Positions 32,726 to 46,184 are shown, counted from the first letter of the stretch. The stretch: DNA of 64,000 nt from Panulirus ornatus (GCF_036320965.1 NC_092226.1:19288502-19352501); one strand, 5' to 3'. The notes: generated from the letters alone by a model not told the origin. Numbers and translations are program-made.

Positions 32726-34014
32726 ATAATTTCTGAGGTGAACAAATCCTTAGCTAAAACTCTGATTGAGATGGTCTGCAATATGAGTGGAAGGATGAAA
32801 ATTTCCTTAATATCATTAAGAGTAGAATACATGAGGATTCAAGCCACTTCCTATTGTGTACATGATAGTTTCCACAGAAAATTACCTCATCTTAAGGATA
32901 GGATGCAATGGCCTTTTCTGAAGAAATTTTGATTAAGTAGATGAAAAATACAAGGTTTATATATTATGAGAAGAGTAGGTTAAACTGTGGGTTAAACTGA
33001 TAAAAACTGGGCAATTGTCCACAAATCTTGAGCTGCAAAACATCAAAAGATGGAAATTCAACACTGGTGAGGCAAACAAATGCCATGCTGGTAATGGAAT
33101 AGGTACAAGTTCCTTTGAAACAGTAATCGGATGTAAGTTTTAGCTTCAGATGGGAAAGGCATCATTTTCAAACACCTTTAGAAGGCTTGGTTTCCAAGGG
33201 ATTAAGTAAGATGTCTGAAGTACTGATTCAGTCATACTCAAAAGAGAAGGGACTGGTACTATGTTGGAATTAGTTAAATATCTCAGGTCTCCTACATGAG
33301 CTACAATTTTGAGAGAAGTCGATGCTATTACCAACAACGCCCTCTTTACTGGCAGCAAAGTCAATTGGGACCCTGGTGATTTATCTACATCCAACAATGC
33401 CAGATTTCTCTAATCCAAAGATGAAAATGAGAATGACCTAAAAGCATGTGTGACAAAAAGAGGAAAATGTAGGAATGTAAGTAAGGAAAGCAAGTCAAGG
33501 TTAGTTTTGATAAGATAAAGATTATCAATCTGACAAAAAGTATAGAATGATTCCAGGCATCATTGCAATCCTCCTACATCAGGAAGGTAGTATTTCCCTC
33601 AGTGGTTGCTGTCTAAAACTCCCTGAATTTTCTTGAATTCTGAACAAGCTTATTTTTTTAAACTCTTCCCATTCAATATTACTCCACAACTTTTTGAGCA
33701 AAAAACTCGATACACTTTTAAAATAACTACAAATCAAGTATTCCAATTTCAAATGAAGCAAAAATCACTTGCTTACACCAAGTAAAAATGTGCTAGAGGC
33801 AAGAAAGTCATCTCAGTAAATGAATACATACAAGGAGGAAAGCATAACAAGCAAGAGGGGGGATCGCATCAACTTACAAAGGGACCCAAACACATTCTGA
33901 GGTTGGTATGATACATGGTTACAAGGTTAATGAAATTCAACCAAACAGCACAGTAATGAGGTTAGGACAGAAAGAAAGGTTTTAATATAATAATAATCTA
34001 ACCAGAAATAAGCT
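32726..34014. other. DNAJA intron sequence, nothing recognised
   Basis: No supported gene or family match. Confidence 0.45.
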
Positions 34015-34640
34015 TCAGAATTCTTCAGAATGCTGTTTGTAAGAATGACCTGGGAGTCAACATCATTCCTGACCTTGAGTCCCACGTTAAAAGAATAGTT
34101 AAGTACATAAACTATCTGCTACAGATTTTAGAACAGCTTTCAAGTTAAGGATAAGGAAATATTCAGCAAGTTGTTCATCACCTGTATACATAAAAAGGTC
34201 CTAAGGAGGCTAATAAATATGGTACTAGAATTAAAACAGCTGAGTTACATGGAAAGGATAAAGGCTTTAAATCTGCCCACCTTGGAAGAGAGAAGACTGA
34301 GGGTGACCTGGTCACAACCTTTAAGTTTAAAAACAGATCAATGACAGTGAAGAGTTCATAAGATGTATGAACAGAGCAACCAGGGGACATAACATGAAAC
34401 TAAGCAAGAAGTTTGTTAAAAAAAATTATGTGAAGAAGTATATTCAAAATATAAGAGTGGTGGATGAAAGGAATAACACAAATGACAATATGTTTAATAT
34501 AGACAGCATATATGAATTTAGGAAGTAGTAATGATGTAGACAGCATGTATGAATTTAAGAAGTTGTATTATAGTACAGAATTTTCATGATACAGGGCCCT
34601 ATGAACATAAAACTCCCTTCTCAAAGAATACAACTAATTA
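34015..34640 (+). mobile_element. LINE E (CR1/L2-like) C-terminal remnant
   Basis: Plus-strand translation gives NDLGVNIIPDLESHVKRIVK, then MERIKALNLPTLEERRLRV, then VDERNNTND. This is the usual order of the region downstream of RT in CR1-like elements. The frame is interrupted. Confidence 0.75.
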
Positions 34641-35071
34641 CAGAGAAGAAATTGGAAATGACTGAAAAACAATACAGAGTTAGAGAGATTATGTACAAAA
34701 CAGAAAACAATGTTGCAATGAATAGGTGACCATGAAGAGAGCGCTATCAATTAAGAAAAACCTTTTATCTCTGATGAATGGGCTTACAGAATAAATCAAA
34801 CCAACTGATCTACAATTGAGTCTTCAACAACCAGTCTAAAAATTATTGATGACTGAACAATTACATGTTTGAAATAATTATTACACAATCACGGTGCATT
34901 GGAAAATATCTACATGCAACATCCCACACTATAATGATACTGCTTAGTACAATAATAATAAAACATCAGATAGGCATTCATTTTTCTAACTTTCTTATTG
35001 AAAACACAAAACTCCTTACTAACACATCAAATAGCTCTTTTAAGTAAAAACACATCATGTTATTAACTTAC

Positions 35072-35194
35072 CTTTTTCCCTTCACAAGTTTTACACCTGT
35101 CTTTGGGATTAATGCGTTCACCCTGTCCTCGGCACTCGACACACATGCTCTGCACTTGTGACACCATACCTGGCCCAAGCTGCTGAATTCGCAC
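35072..35194 (-). CDS. DNAJA1: DNAJA1-like exon: zinc repeats 3-4
   Basis: A 41-codon, phase 0-0 exon with acceptor AG at 35196-35195 and donor GTAAGT at 35071-35066. It begins [11 protein letters not shown], a conserved turn after the second zinc repeat. It then carries the third repeat CVECRGQG, the linker INPKDRC, and the fourth repeat CKTCEGKK. The last repeat lacks the final Gly pair, as is usual for DNAJA1 proteins. With exon 40804-40969 the gene therefore has all four zinc repeats. Confidence 0.95.
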
Positions 35195-35314
35195 CTGAGG
35201 AGTAAATGTTTTGGTGTAAAGCTTCAGCTCTGTTAAAGCCTTTGAAACAAGAACACATACATTGCCACTGAAGGTAAAAGATTTTTACTAAAAAGCCTAG
35301 TTGTCATCTATGGG

Positions 35315-38300
35315 TTCCCTTGACCTCTTTATATGCCCTGGTTCAGCTAAGTGACAGTACATCGGCACAATCCCCAATAGACATAAACCATATTCATTTC
35401 ATCCCAGGTACAGTTCTTTATTTTTCATACCAGTTTACATTTTCCTGCTTAGCATGGTACCAAGAGGAACAAATGACCAAACTCTATGGAAAAAATCTTC
35501 ACTGTTTCAACTTTGGGAAAGTAATAATACATAAAGGGAAAATTTCCAGCACATTCTGTAGTTATAATAACTATTCTTTATCTTTTAAACCCAATTCCTT
35601 CTCCCACCTTTGTGAACAGCATAAGGAACAAATGTAATATGTATCCATTTGCATATAGTCGCTCTCTAAATGTTATGTACAATGCAATGAAACCAATACC
35701 TACCATCCACAGATATATGCCCAGGTTCAGCCCACTAACAGCAAATCTCTCACCCCACATACCACACTGATCCAATTCATTACATTCCATGCAAGCTTTT
35801 CACCTTTCTGACTGTTTAGGCCTTAGTATCCTAAGGTCTCCTTCATTCCATCCTTCCATCTCCTTGGTCTCCCCGTCCCCATTCCTTTTCAGAAAAACCT
35901 ATCATCCTATTCTAGCTGTCTTCAAATATCCTCTACATATGTCCAAATCATTTAAGCACTCACATGTTCTGCTCTCTCAACCAGACTTTTGTTACTACCA
36001 CACCTCTGCCTTAAACTGTCATTATTTACATAATCAACCTGCTGCACATTAAATATTCTCAGGCATTTCATTTCCAATACATCCAAGACTCACATCCATT
36101 AACCACTTTTGGGACTGTTACACCTTCAAATATATCCATCTTTGTCCTAACAGACACTGAATTCTCCTTCCACATACCACTTATCACACAATACCATAGC
36201 CTCCTCATCCACTTGTAGGCACCTAAAACACTCCATTGTCACTCCAGATTCACATTAAAGCTAAGCTTACTCCTTTCACACACACTCCTAAATTCTTTCA
36301 ACAGCTTCTAGAGTCTCATTTAATACCTTACTGCCTATTCCACTTTTGCAAGGTGGCATCAGGAATAAACACAAAATGGCCTCAAATTGTACACAACCAG
36401 TCTCCAGATGTCAGGTATAAGGTACTAAACCAGATACCACCATCTAAAGCAAACCCCAGTAGACCGTTCTAATGGTTACAATCACACCTTCATATGCCCT
36501 GGCTCTACATAATAACATCAAACACACCAAACAACATATCACTCCAATTCTTTCCAACCAGCCCATGCCTCTTTCTCTCCTGAATACGGCTCTAATACCC
36601 TCAAGATTTCTTTACTCAATTCTTCCATCATTTTCTCAATCTCCCCTTCACCTTTACTCACTTTCCTTCTGACGCACAAATTCTGTCATTCTCATCACTT
36701 ATTTTCTCCATATGCCCAAACAGTTTCAGCACACCCTAGTTAAGCCTCTCAATGAGAATGGACTCAACAACATATCAGTCACCCCCTTCATTCCACACTG
36801 CTTCAATTCATTCTTTCCCATGCTTGTTTTTCACCATCCTGCATGTTCAAGCTCCAAGCACATAAAATTTCATTCACTTCATTTTCCCATCTACAATTTG
36901 GTCTCCACTTCTGACGTATATTTCCTCTGTGTCAAGCTCTCCTTACTCATTCTTTCCCTATGTCTAAACCATTTCAGCACACTCTCTTCAGCTCTCTCAA
37001 CCATACTCTTCTTACCACACTTCTCTCTTACCCTATCATTACTTACTTGATCAACCCCACCTCACACCACAAATTGTCCTCACACATTTCGTTTGCAACA
37101 GATTCACCTTCTGCACATCATCAATTCTAGTCCATGCCTCACATCCATACATCATCAGGACTACTATATCTTCAAAAAGACCCATTTTCCTCACATTCCT
37201 CAATGCTTCCAGAGTCTCTGCCCCCACATCCATCCTATGACTTGCATCAGCTCCCATTCACTCCTAGATATCTAATCATTCACTTACTCCAAGTTTTATC
37301 AATTCAAACTCACATCCTAGCTAATCTGCCAGTTTGCACTACCATCTATCTATATCAGATACCCATTCCATCAGGGAACTCCCTCAAGGGGGTGGCCACA
37401 GATATACTTAATAACCTTGCTATCATTCACTCTCAACTTTCTTTTACATAAACTTTAAGACTAAGACACCATCTTTGGTTTGTTAACTCAAACATGCCAC
37501 CAGTGCTGTGTCATCAGCAAATATTCACTCCCCCCCATCCCCAACAGACTACATATCTATCCCTCTCTCCAAGACCTTTGCATTTACCTTCCTCATCACC
37601 TCATCCAGACAAATTTAACAGCCACAGAGAGTGACATCATACACTCCTGCTGCAGACTCATCACTCACCCTTCTTACTACCTACTTTCACATATGCTTTA
37701 CTCTCTTGATAAAAAATTCTCACAGTACCATATATTCGGAAAACCTTACACAAGCATCTCAAAAACCTAGATCCACAAACACCATACAAATTCTTCAGTT
37801 TCTCTAAGCATTTCTCACATTCTTCAAAACAAACACCTGATTCACACATCCTCTACCATTCATGTAACCACATTGTCCCTCCTAAATCTGATGCTCTATG
37901 CATGCCAACACTCAATCACCACTCTTCCATACAACTTATCAAGTATACTCAACAGTCACACCTCTGTAATTTTGACACACATTTATCCCTCTTGCCTTTA
38001 AATCATGCCAAAATACAAGCATTCCATCAAATCTCAAGAACTTCAGCACAATCCAAACATACAATGAAATCCTAACTGACCAATCCACAACACAGTTGCC
38101 CTCTTCCTAGAGAAATCCAACTCCATTACCATTCACTATAGCTACATTTCATCTTATGCAAGGCATTCACCACCTCTTCTCTCTTCTCTAAACACTTGCT
38201 TTGACTCACTTTTCAAACCTCTCCAACCTAAACTCCCTATATCTGCCACCCTATCATCCAACACATTAAACAATCGTTTAGAGTACTCAACCCTACTTCA

Positions 38301-38765
38301 ATTCCCTCAACACTGCTTGTTACCGCTTTCAGATTTGCCCTTTTAACTAAATTTGCCATTTGTTCTCTTGCTTTGCTGACACTATTAACCACCCTTCAAA
38401 ACATTTTATAACTGTCATGCTTCACTTACCCTCCCATCTTACCATTTACACTCAATTTCTACTAGTACTTCTTCACATACGCCTTTTTTTCAACTTCACT
38501 TACTTTCATTATCCTCTTCACACGCATACCATTTCCTCTTCACTAAAAGCCTTTACAAAGCTTTAAACTCACCTCAACCTGGTAATGATCAGAAATTCCA
38601 ACAGCCATCCCACTCAGCACAGTGACATCCAAGAGTCTCTCTTCTGCATGTTTACTAATTAGTATCAAATCCAATAATATGCATTTACTATCTTTCTTAC
38701 GCCATGTATACTTAAGTATGTCCCTCTTTTTTTAAACCATGTAATCCTAATCACCAATCTTTATC
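35315..38765 (-). mobile_element. Mosaic of old LINE A copies
   Basis: At least three decayed minus-strand pieces: a small C-terminal/UTR piece (35315-35415), C-terminal domains at 35710-36330, 36470-36740 and 36760-37370, and a long RT-to-endonuclease stretch to about 38765. A 28-bp block at 37373-37400 matches the tail of repeat D. The sequence at 36330-36470 is unassigned. Confidence 0.72.
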
Positions 38766-40345
38766 AGCACACGTTTTTTCATACTTGATCACCACTTCCT
38801 GCATCAATGATGAAACGCCACAAACAGAAAGAGAGCGACCGCATTCATTCACATGCATTCTCTTGGTGTCATGTGTAATGCATCAAAACCACAGCCCCCT
38901 ATTCACATTCATGCACCACAGACCTCTCCATGGTTCCCCAGTTGCTTCACATGCTCTGGTTCAGTCCACTGCCAGTATGTTGACCCCTATACACAACACT
39001 GTTCCAGATCACTCTTATCCAGAGTATGCCTTTCACCCTCCAGCATGTTCATGCCCCAATCACTCAAAATCTTTTTCACTCCATCCTTATACATCCAACT
39101 TGGTCACCCCCTTCTCCTTGTCCCCTCCATTTTTGACACACATATCCTCTTTATCAACCATACCTTACACATTCTTACCACATGTCCAAACCATTTCAGT
39201 ACACCCTCTTTTGCTCTCTTAAAAACATTCTTTTCATTACCAGGCCACTTCCAGATCCTTTCATTACTTACTTGATCACAACATCTCAACAAAACACACT
39301 GTCCTCAAACATTTCATTACCAGCATTTCCATCCTTCTCAACACATCCTCAACTACAGCATATGCTTTGCATCCACATGACAATGTTAGGACTACAACAA
39401 TTTCAAACATACTTATTTCTATGAGATCTCTTACCACAGTATTCTTCAATGCTCCAAGAACCTTTGCCCCCCCCCCTCACCCACCCTATGACACTTTTGC
39501 TTCCATGGTTCCATTTGCAGCTACGTCCACTCATAGGTATCTCAAACACCACTTCCTCTAAATCTTCTAAAATCACACTCACACCCCAATCAACTCGCCT
39601 TCATTCACATTTACTCTCAACTTCCTCTCACACACTCTCACAAACATAGTCACCAACTTCTGCAATTTCTCACTCAATTCTACTACCAGTGCTGTGTCAT
39701 TAGCAAACAACAACCAACTCACTTCCCATGTCCCCATATCCCTTAAAAGATGTAAACTTGCACCTCCCTACCAAGATTTTTGCATTCTCCTCCCTTAATG
39801 CCCCATTCAAAAACAAACTAAACATTCAAGGTGACATCACACATCCCTCGCATACACCAACCTATAGTTGGAACCACTCACTCTCCTCTCTTCCTACTCA
39901 TACATATACCTTACAGCCTTGATAAAAACTTCTCAATGCTTCTAGCAGCTTTCTTCTTAAACCATATATACTGAACAGCTTCCACAAGGAATCTCTCTCA
40001 ACCCCATCATATACTTTCACCTGATCCTTAATTGCTACATACAAATCCTCCTGTTTCTCAACTACACTATTCCTCCCCAATCTGATACTGTCAATCATTA
40101 CTCTTTCATAAAACTTGCCAGGTACACAACGATCTTACACCTCTGTAGTCTAAACACTCACCTTTGTCCACTTTGCCTTTATACAATGGCACTATACAAA
40201 CATTTCGCCAATCATCAGGCACCTCACCATGGTCCATACATATCTGTCAGCAACAAAGTCACCCCTTTTCAAAAGAAATTTAACGGCAATACCATCCACC
40301 CAAACTGCATTGGCACATTTCATCTTATGCAAGGCCCTCATCACC
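38766..40345 (-). mobile_element. Old LINE A copy with long-type 3' UTR
   Basis: Minus-strand copy from the RT GKAAGLDGI region (about 40345) through FADD-equivalent and C-terminal domain to a long-type 3' UTR at about 38766-38985. Decayed, with readable pieces such as YVAIKDQVKVYDGVERD at about 40040. Confidence 0.8.
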
Positions 40346-40372
40346 ACACAAAAATATGATGCTGAAAATTGG

Positions 40373-40600
40373 ATAGGGGATTAAGAATACTTCCCACGTA
40401 TTCCCTGCGTGTCGTAGAAGGCGACTAAAAGGGGAGGGAGCAGGGGGCTGGAAATCCTCCCCTCTCGTTTTTTTTTTTTTTTAATTTTCCAAAAGAAGGA
40501 ACAGAGAATTGGGCCAGGTGAGGGTATTCCCTCAAAGGCCCAGTCCTCTGTTCTTAATGCTACCTCGCTAACGCGGGAAATGGCGAATAGTTTAAAAAAA
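40373..40600 (+). mobile_element. Repeat S copy, head slightly truncated
   Basis: Starts GGATAGGGGATTAAG and ends GGCGAATAGTTT plus an A run. It lies about 200 bp from DNAJA exon 40804-40969. Confidence 0.9.
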
Positions 40601-40803
40601 AAAAAAAAAAATGCAAATCACACCAACATGCTTGTAAATAAAAAAATCTTTGCAAAGAAACAGTCAGTAAACTATTTTTGCTATGGTAATGTTCTCAAAT
40701 ATGAATGACCAAAGACTTCTTTTTTCATAAATCATTCAGACTTCAGTATATATAAGAACATGCAACAAGGTGAAAGAGTATATCAATCAGCTGAGGACTA
40801 TAC

Positions 40804-40969
40804 CTGCATGCCTGTCCCTCTACAAATAGGACATTTCTCCGGGGGCTTCTTGCCTCCTTGACCTTCACATTTACTGCAAATCACATGTTTCTGAAGGGCC
40901 AGTTTTCTAAGAGCTCCATTATAGAGCTCCTCTAGGGACACACTCATCTGATGAATCACATCCTTAACC
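40804..40969 (-). CDS. DNAJA1: DNAJA1-like exon: client-binding start and zinc repeats 1-2
   Basis: The acceptor AG is at 40971-40970 and the donor GTATAG starts at 40803. The 55 codons open with [19 protein letters not shown], the first beta strands of C-terminal domain I. They continue through [11 protein letters not shown] into the first two CxxCxGxG repeats, CSKCEGQG and CPICRGTG, which bind zinc in type I Hsp40s. The exon closes in phase 0 at GTGMQ. A LINE A copy begins only about 215 bp beyond the acceptor side (41184-42480), in the antisense direction. Confidence 0.95.
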
Positions 40970-41183
40970 CTGCAAATCACATATTTCAGCTATCAGATAA
41001 AATCTTGTAAACAAGGATGATTTCAGTCTAGATGAAATAAAACACCAAGCAATACGATTAACTGGAAAAAGATTTCAGGGAAATAAAACTGATGAAAAAC
41101 CACTTCAGCAATCCTCTTGATGGGAAATGAGTTAAAATCAAACAGCAAACTATGGAAGAAGGTGCATATATATAAACAAGAGG

Positions 41184-42480
41184 CATGTATGTAGCATTTA
41201 TGGATCTGGAGAAGGCATATGATAGAGTTGACAGAGATGCTCTGTGGAAGGTATTAAGAATATATGGTGTGGGAGGCAAGTTGTTAGAAGCAGTGAAAAG
41301 TTTTTATCGAGGATGTAAGGCATGTGTACGTGTAGGAAGAGAGGAAAGTGATTGGTTCTCAGTGAATGTAGGTTTGCGGCAAGGGGTGTGTGATGTCTCC
41401 ATGGTTGTTTAATTTGTTTATGGATGGGGTTGTTAGGGAGGTAAATGCAAGAGTTTTGGAAAGAGGGGCAAGTATGAAGTCTGTTGGGGATGAGAGAGCT
41501 AGGGAAGTGAGTCAGTTGTTGTTCGCTGATGATACAGCGCTGGTGGCTGATTCATGTGAGAAACTGCAGAAGCTGGTGACTGAGTTTGGAAAAGTGTGTG
41601 GAAGAAGAAAGCTAAGAGTAAATGTGAATAAGAGCAAGGTTATTAGGTACAGTAGGGTTGAGGGTCAAGTCAATTGGGAGGTGAGTTTGAATGGAGAAAA
41701 ACTGGAGGAAGTGAAGTGTTTTAGATATCTGGGAGTGGATCTGGCAGCGGATGGAACCATGGAAGCGGAAGTGGATCATAGGGTGGGGGAGGGGGCGAAA
41801 ATCCTGGGAGCCTTGAAGAATGTGTGGAAGTCGAGAACATTATCTCGGAAAGCAAAAATGGGTATGTTTGAAGGAATAGTGGTTCCAACAATGTTGTATG
41901 GTTGCGAGGCGTGGGCTATGGATAGAGTTGTGCGCAGGAGGATGGATGTGCTGGAAATGAGATGTTTGAGGACAATGTGTGGTGTGAGGTGGTTTGATCG
42001 AGTGAGTAACGTAAGGGTAAGAGAGATGTGTGGAAATAAAAAGAGCGTGGTTGAGAGAGCAGAAGAGGGTGTTTTGAAGTGGTTTGGGCACATGGAGAGG
42101 ATGAGTGAGGAAAGATTGACCAAGAGGATATATGTGTCGGAGGTGGAGGGAACAAGGAGAAGAGGGAGACCAAATTGGAGGTGGAAAGATGGAGTGAAAA
42201 AGATTTTGTGTGATCGGGGCCTGAACATGCAGGAGGGTGAAAGGAGGGCAAGGAATAGAGTGAATTGGAGCGATGTGGTATACCGGGGTTGACGTGCTGT
42301 CAGTGGATTGAAGCAAGGCATGTGAAGCGTCTGGGGTAAACCATGGAAAGCTGTGTAGGTATGTATATTTGCGTGTGTGGACGTATGTGTATACATGTGT
42401 ATGGGGGGGGGGGTGGGCCATTTCTTTCGTCTGTTTCCTTGCGCTACCTCGCAAACGCGGGAGACAGCGACAAAGTATAA
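41184..42480 (+). mobile_element. LINE A copy, young, one frameshift
   Basis: Plus-strand copy starting inside RT motif A (YVAFMDLEKAYDRVDR). A one-base insertion at about 41383 splits the frame within motif B. From 41390 the frame is open to the stop at 42292 (FADDTALVADS, C-terminal domain, VVYRG). Short-type 3' UTR with poly(G) and intact hairpin, ending near 42480. Confidence 0.92.
41390..42292 (+). pseudogene. LINE A RT end and C-terminal domain
   Basis: 300 codons starting within motif B (MSPWLFNLFMDG), then motif C FADDTALVADS, KLRVNVNKSKV, FRYLGVDLAADG, YGCEAWAMDR, FGHMERM, GRPNWRWKDGVK and VVYRG. It has no native start and is cut from the upstream part by the frameshift. Confidence 0.88.
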
Positions 42481-42883
42481 TAGAAAAAAAAAATAATGAT
42501 TTAAATCTGCATGAAAAAAGGAAATGAGCTCATTCAATGCTGTGGAAGTATCTCAGAACAAATGCCAAAGCCAGGGTGAGCAATATATGGCCCATGGGCC
42601 ACATTCAACTGAAAAATTATTTCATGTGACTTACCACAGCATCAGACATAAGAAAAATAAAATTTTTCACTCAGAAAGGATCAGTGTACAATACATCTTA
42701 CTTGGTCATTTGTGTGGGAGCTGGGCAGAAAAGTGAATAATATAAGGTCTTGGCTCACTCCATTTGACCTTAATTTCAACCCTTTAACTACATACATTAC
42801 CATTGGGCCTGTGTTTTGTCAGGGGTATGAAATACGGAGAGACCTTTAAAGAAGCCTCATCCATAAAAATTTTTGTATAACAG
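42481..42883. other. Unassigned intron sequence
   Basis: Nothing recognised between two LINE A copies. Confidence 0.4.
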
Positions 42884-43445
42884 ATATGGTGTAATAAAAA
42901 GAGTGTGGTGAGAGAGCAGAAGAGGGTGTATTGAAATGGTTTGGTCACATTGAGAGAATGCATGAGGAAAGACTGACAAAGAGGATATATGTGTCAGAGG
43001 TGGAGGGAAAGTGAAGTGGGAGACCTAATTGGAGATGGAAGGATGAAGTGAAAAAGATTTTGAGCGATAAGGGCCTGAACATACAAGAGGGTGAAAGGCG
43101 TGCAAGGAATAGAGAGAATAGGAACGATGTGATATACCGGGGTCGACGTGCTGTCAATGGATTGAACCAGGGCATGTGAAGCGTCTGGGGTAAACCATGG
43201 AAAGTTCTGTGGGGCCTGGATGTGGAAAGGGAGCTGTGGTTTCGGTGCATTACACATGACAGCTAGAGACTGAGTGTGAATGAATGTGGGCTTTGTTGTC
43301 TTTTCCTAGCGCTACCTCACACGCGTGCACTCGGGGGGAAGGGGGGATGCCATTTCATATGTGGTGGGGTGGCAACGTAAATGGATGAAGGCAGAAAGTA
43401 TGTATATGTGCATGTGTATATATGTATATGTCTATGTATGTATAC
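42884..43445 (+). mobile_element. Older LINE A copy, left part (split by nested copy)
   Basis: C-terminal remnant (KKSVV..AEEGVLKWFGH, RNDVIYRGR) with the stop changed so the frame would extend, then the long-type 3' UTR. It is interrupted at 43445; the rest of its UTR resumes at 46190. Confidence 0.88.
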
Positions 43446-43448
43446 GGG

Positions 43449-43846
43449 TTATAAAGATGGGTGATTTGAATGCAAAGGTGAGTAATGTGGCAGTTGAGGG
43501 AATAATTGGTATACATGGGGTGTTCAGTGTTGTAAATGGAAATGGTGAAGAGCTTGTAGATTTATGTGCTGAAAAAGGACAGGTGATTGGGAATACCTGG
43601 TTTAAAAAGCGAGATATACATAAGTATACGTACGTAAGTAGGAGAGATGGCCAGAGAGCATTATTGGATTACGTGTTAATTGACAGGCGCACGAAAGAGA
43701 GACTTTTGGACGTTAATGTGCTGAGAGGTGCAACTGGAGGGATGTCTGATCATTATCTCGTGGAGGATAGGGTGAAGATTTGTATGGGTTTTCAGAAAAG
43801 AAGAGTGAATGTTGGGGTGAAGAGGGTGGTGAGCTCAAGTAAGTGA
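43449..43846 (+). pseudogene. LINE A endonuclease, C-terminal half
   Basis: Shows MGDLNAKV (catalytic GDxN-type motif), GNTWFKKRDIHKYTYVSRRD, LLDYVLIDRR (the DY/H strand) and GGMSDHYLVE (the conserved SDH catalytic motif of APE-type endonucleases). The domain nicks target DNA for target-primed reverse transcription. It ends at a frameshift. Confidence 0.88.
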
Positions 43847-44060
43847 GCTTGGGAAGGAGACTTGTGTGAGGAAGTACCAGGAGAGACTGAGTACAGAATG
43901 GAAAAAGGTGAGAACAATGGAAGTAAGGGGAGTGGGGGAGGAATGGGATGTATTTAGGGAATCAGTGATGGATTGCACAAAAGATGCTTGTGGCATGAGA
44001 AGAGTGGAGGTGGGTTGATTAGAAAGGGCAGAGTGGTGGGATGAAGAAGTAAGATTATTA

Positions 44061-45296
44061 GTGAAAGAGAAGATAGAGGCATTTGGACGAGGAAAAAATG
44101 CAATTGAGTGGGAGATGTATAAAAGAAAGAGACAGGAGGTCAAGAGAAAGGTGCAAGAGGTGAAAAAGAGGGCAAATGAGAGTTGGGGTGAGAGAGTATC
44201 ATTAAATTTTAGGGAGAATAAAAAGATGTTCTGGAAGGAGGTAAATAAAGTGCGTAAGACAAGGGAGCAAATGGGAACTTCAGTGAAGGGCGCAAATGGG
44301 GAGGTGATAACAAGTAGTGGTGATGTGAGAAGGAGATGGAGTGAGTATTTCGAAGGTTTGTTGAATGTGTTTGATGATAGAGTGGCAGACATAGGGTGTT
44401 TTGGTCGAGGTGGTATGCAAAGTGAGAGGGTTAGGGAAAATGATTTGGTAAACAGAGAAGAGGTAGTAAAAGCTTTGTGGAAGATGAAAGCCGGCAAGGC
44501 AGCAGGTTTGGATGGTATTGCAGTGGAATTTATTAAAAAAGGGGGTGACTGTATTATTGACTTGTCGGTAAGGTTATTTAACGTATGTATGACTCATGGT
44601 GAGGTGCCCGAGGATTGGCGGAATGCGTGCATAGTGCCATTGTACAAAGGCAAAGGGGATAAGAGTGAGTGCTCAAATTACAGAGGTATACGTTTGTTGA
44701 GTATTCCTGGTAAATTATATGGGAGGGTATTGATTGAGAGGGTGAAGGCATGTACAGAGCATCAGATTGGGGAAGAGCAGTGTGGTTTCAGAAGTGGTAG
44801 AGGATGTGTGGATCAGGTGTTTGCTTTGAAGAATGTATGTGAGAAATACTTAGAAAAGCAAATGGATTTGTATGTAGCATTTATGGATCTGGAGAAGGCA
44901 TATGATAGAGTTGATAGAGATGCTCTGTGGAAGGTATTAAGAATATATGGTGTGGGAGGAAAGTTGTTAGAAGCAGTGAAAAGTTTTTATCGAGGATGTA
45001 AGGCATGTGTACGTGAAGGAAGAGAGGAAAGTGATTGGTTCTCAGTGAATGTAGGTTTGCGGCAGGGGTGTGTGATGTCTCCATGGTTGTTTAATTTGTT
45101 TATGGATGGGGTTGTTAGGGAGGTGAATGCAAGAGTTTTGGAAAGAGGGGCAAGTATGAAGTTTGTTGTGGATGAGAGAGCTTGGAAAGTGAGTCAGTTG
45201 TTTGCTGATGATACAGCGCTGGTGGCTGATTCATGTGAGAAACTGCAGAAGCTGGTGACTGAGTTTGGAAAAGTGTGTGAAAGAAGAAAGTTTTAA
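44061..45296 (+). pseudogene. LINE A reverse transcriptase, 411 codons
   Basis: Contains all RT blocks: GKAAGLDGIAVEF, IVPLYKGKGD, YRGIRLLSIPGK, QCGFRSGRGCVDQ, motif A VAFMDLEKAYDRVDR, motif B LRQGCVMSPWLFNL, motif C FADDTALVADS (a Leu pair before it is shortened by one codon). It ends prematurely at a TAA created by a 2-bp insertion. The C-terminal domain continues in another frame at 45305-45973. Confidence 0.88.
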
Positions 45297-45304
45297 GAGT
45301 AAAT

Positions 45305-45973
45305 GTGAATAAGAGCAAGGTTATTAGGTACAATAAGGTTGAGGGTCAAGTCAATTGGGAGGTAAGTTTGAATGGAGAAAAACTGGAGGAAGTAAAGTGT
45401 TTTAGATATCTGGGAGTGGATCTGGCAGCGGATGGAACCATGGAAGCGGAAGTAGATCATAGGGTGGGGGAGGGGGCGAAAATCCTGGGAGCCTTGAAGA
45501 ATGTGTGGAAGTCGAGAACATTATCTCGGAAAGCAAAAATGGGTATGTTTGAAGGAATAGTGGTTCCAACAATGTTGTATGGTTGCGAGGTGTGGGCTAT
45601 GGATAGAGTTGTGTGCAGGAGGATGGATGTGCTGGAAATGAGATGTTTGAGGACAATGTGTGGTGTGAGGTGGTTTGATCGAGTAAGTAACGTAAGGGTA
45701 AGAGAGGTGTGTGGAAATAAAAAGAGCGTGGTTGAGAGAGCAGAAGAGGGTGTTTTGAAATGGTTTGGGCACATGGAGAGAATGAGTGAGGAAAGATTGA
45801 CCAAGAGGATATATGTGTCGGAGGTGGAGGGAACGAGGAGAAGTGGGAGACCAAATTGGAGGTGGAAAGATGGAGTGAAAAAGATTTTGTGTGATCGGGG
45901 CCTGAACATGCAGGAGGGTGAAAGGCGGGCAAGGAATAGAGTGCATTGGATCGATGTGGTGTACCGGGGTTGA
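45305..45973 (+). pseudogene. LINE A C-terminal domain
   Basis: 222 codons: NKSKV, FRYLGVDLAADG, YGCEVWAMDR, FGHMERM, GRPNWRWKDGVK, VVYRG and stop. It follows the broken RT frame directly. Confidence 0.85.
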
Positions 45974-46149
45974 CGTGCTGTCAGTGGATTGAATCAGGGC
46001 ATGTGAAGCGACTGGGGTAAACCATGGAAAGCTGTGTAGGTATGTATAATTGCGTGTGTGGACGTATGTATATACATGTGTATGGGGGTGGGTTGGGCCA
46101 TTTCTTTTGTCTGTTTCCTTGCGCTACCTCGCAAACGCGGGAAACAGCT

Positions 46150-46184
<35 letters not shown>

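Larger units (their letters stand above)
43446..46181 (+). mobile_element. LINE A copy nested in an older LINE A 3' UTR
   Basis: The longest young copy: endonuclease second half to poly(A). It is flanked by ATGTATAC (43438-43445 and 46182-46189). The frame is broken by an insertion near 43835, a one-base loss near 44008 and a 2-bp insertion at about 45290 that creates TAA. A 9-bp in-frame gap lies near 44090. The short-type 3' UTR ends in about 29 A. Confidence 0.93.
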
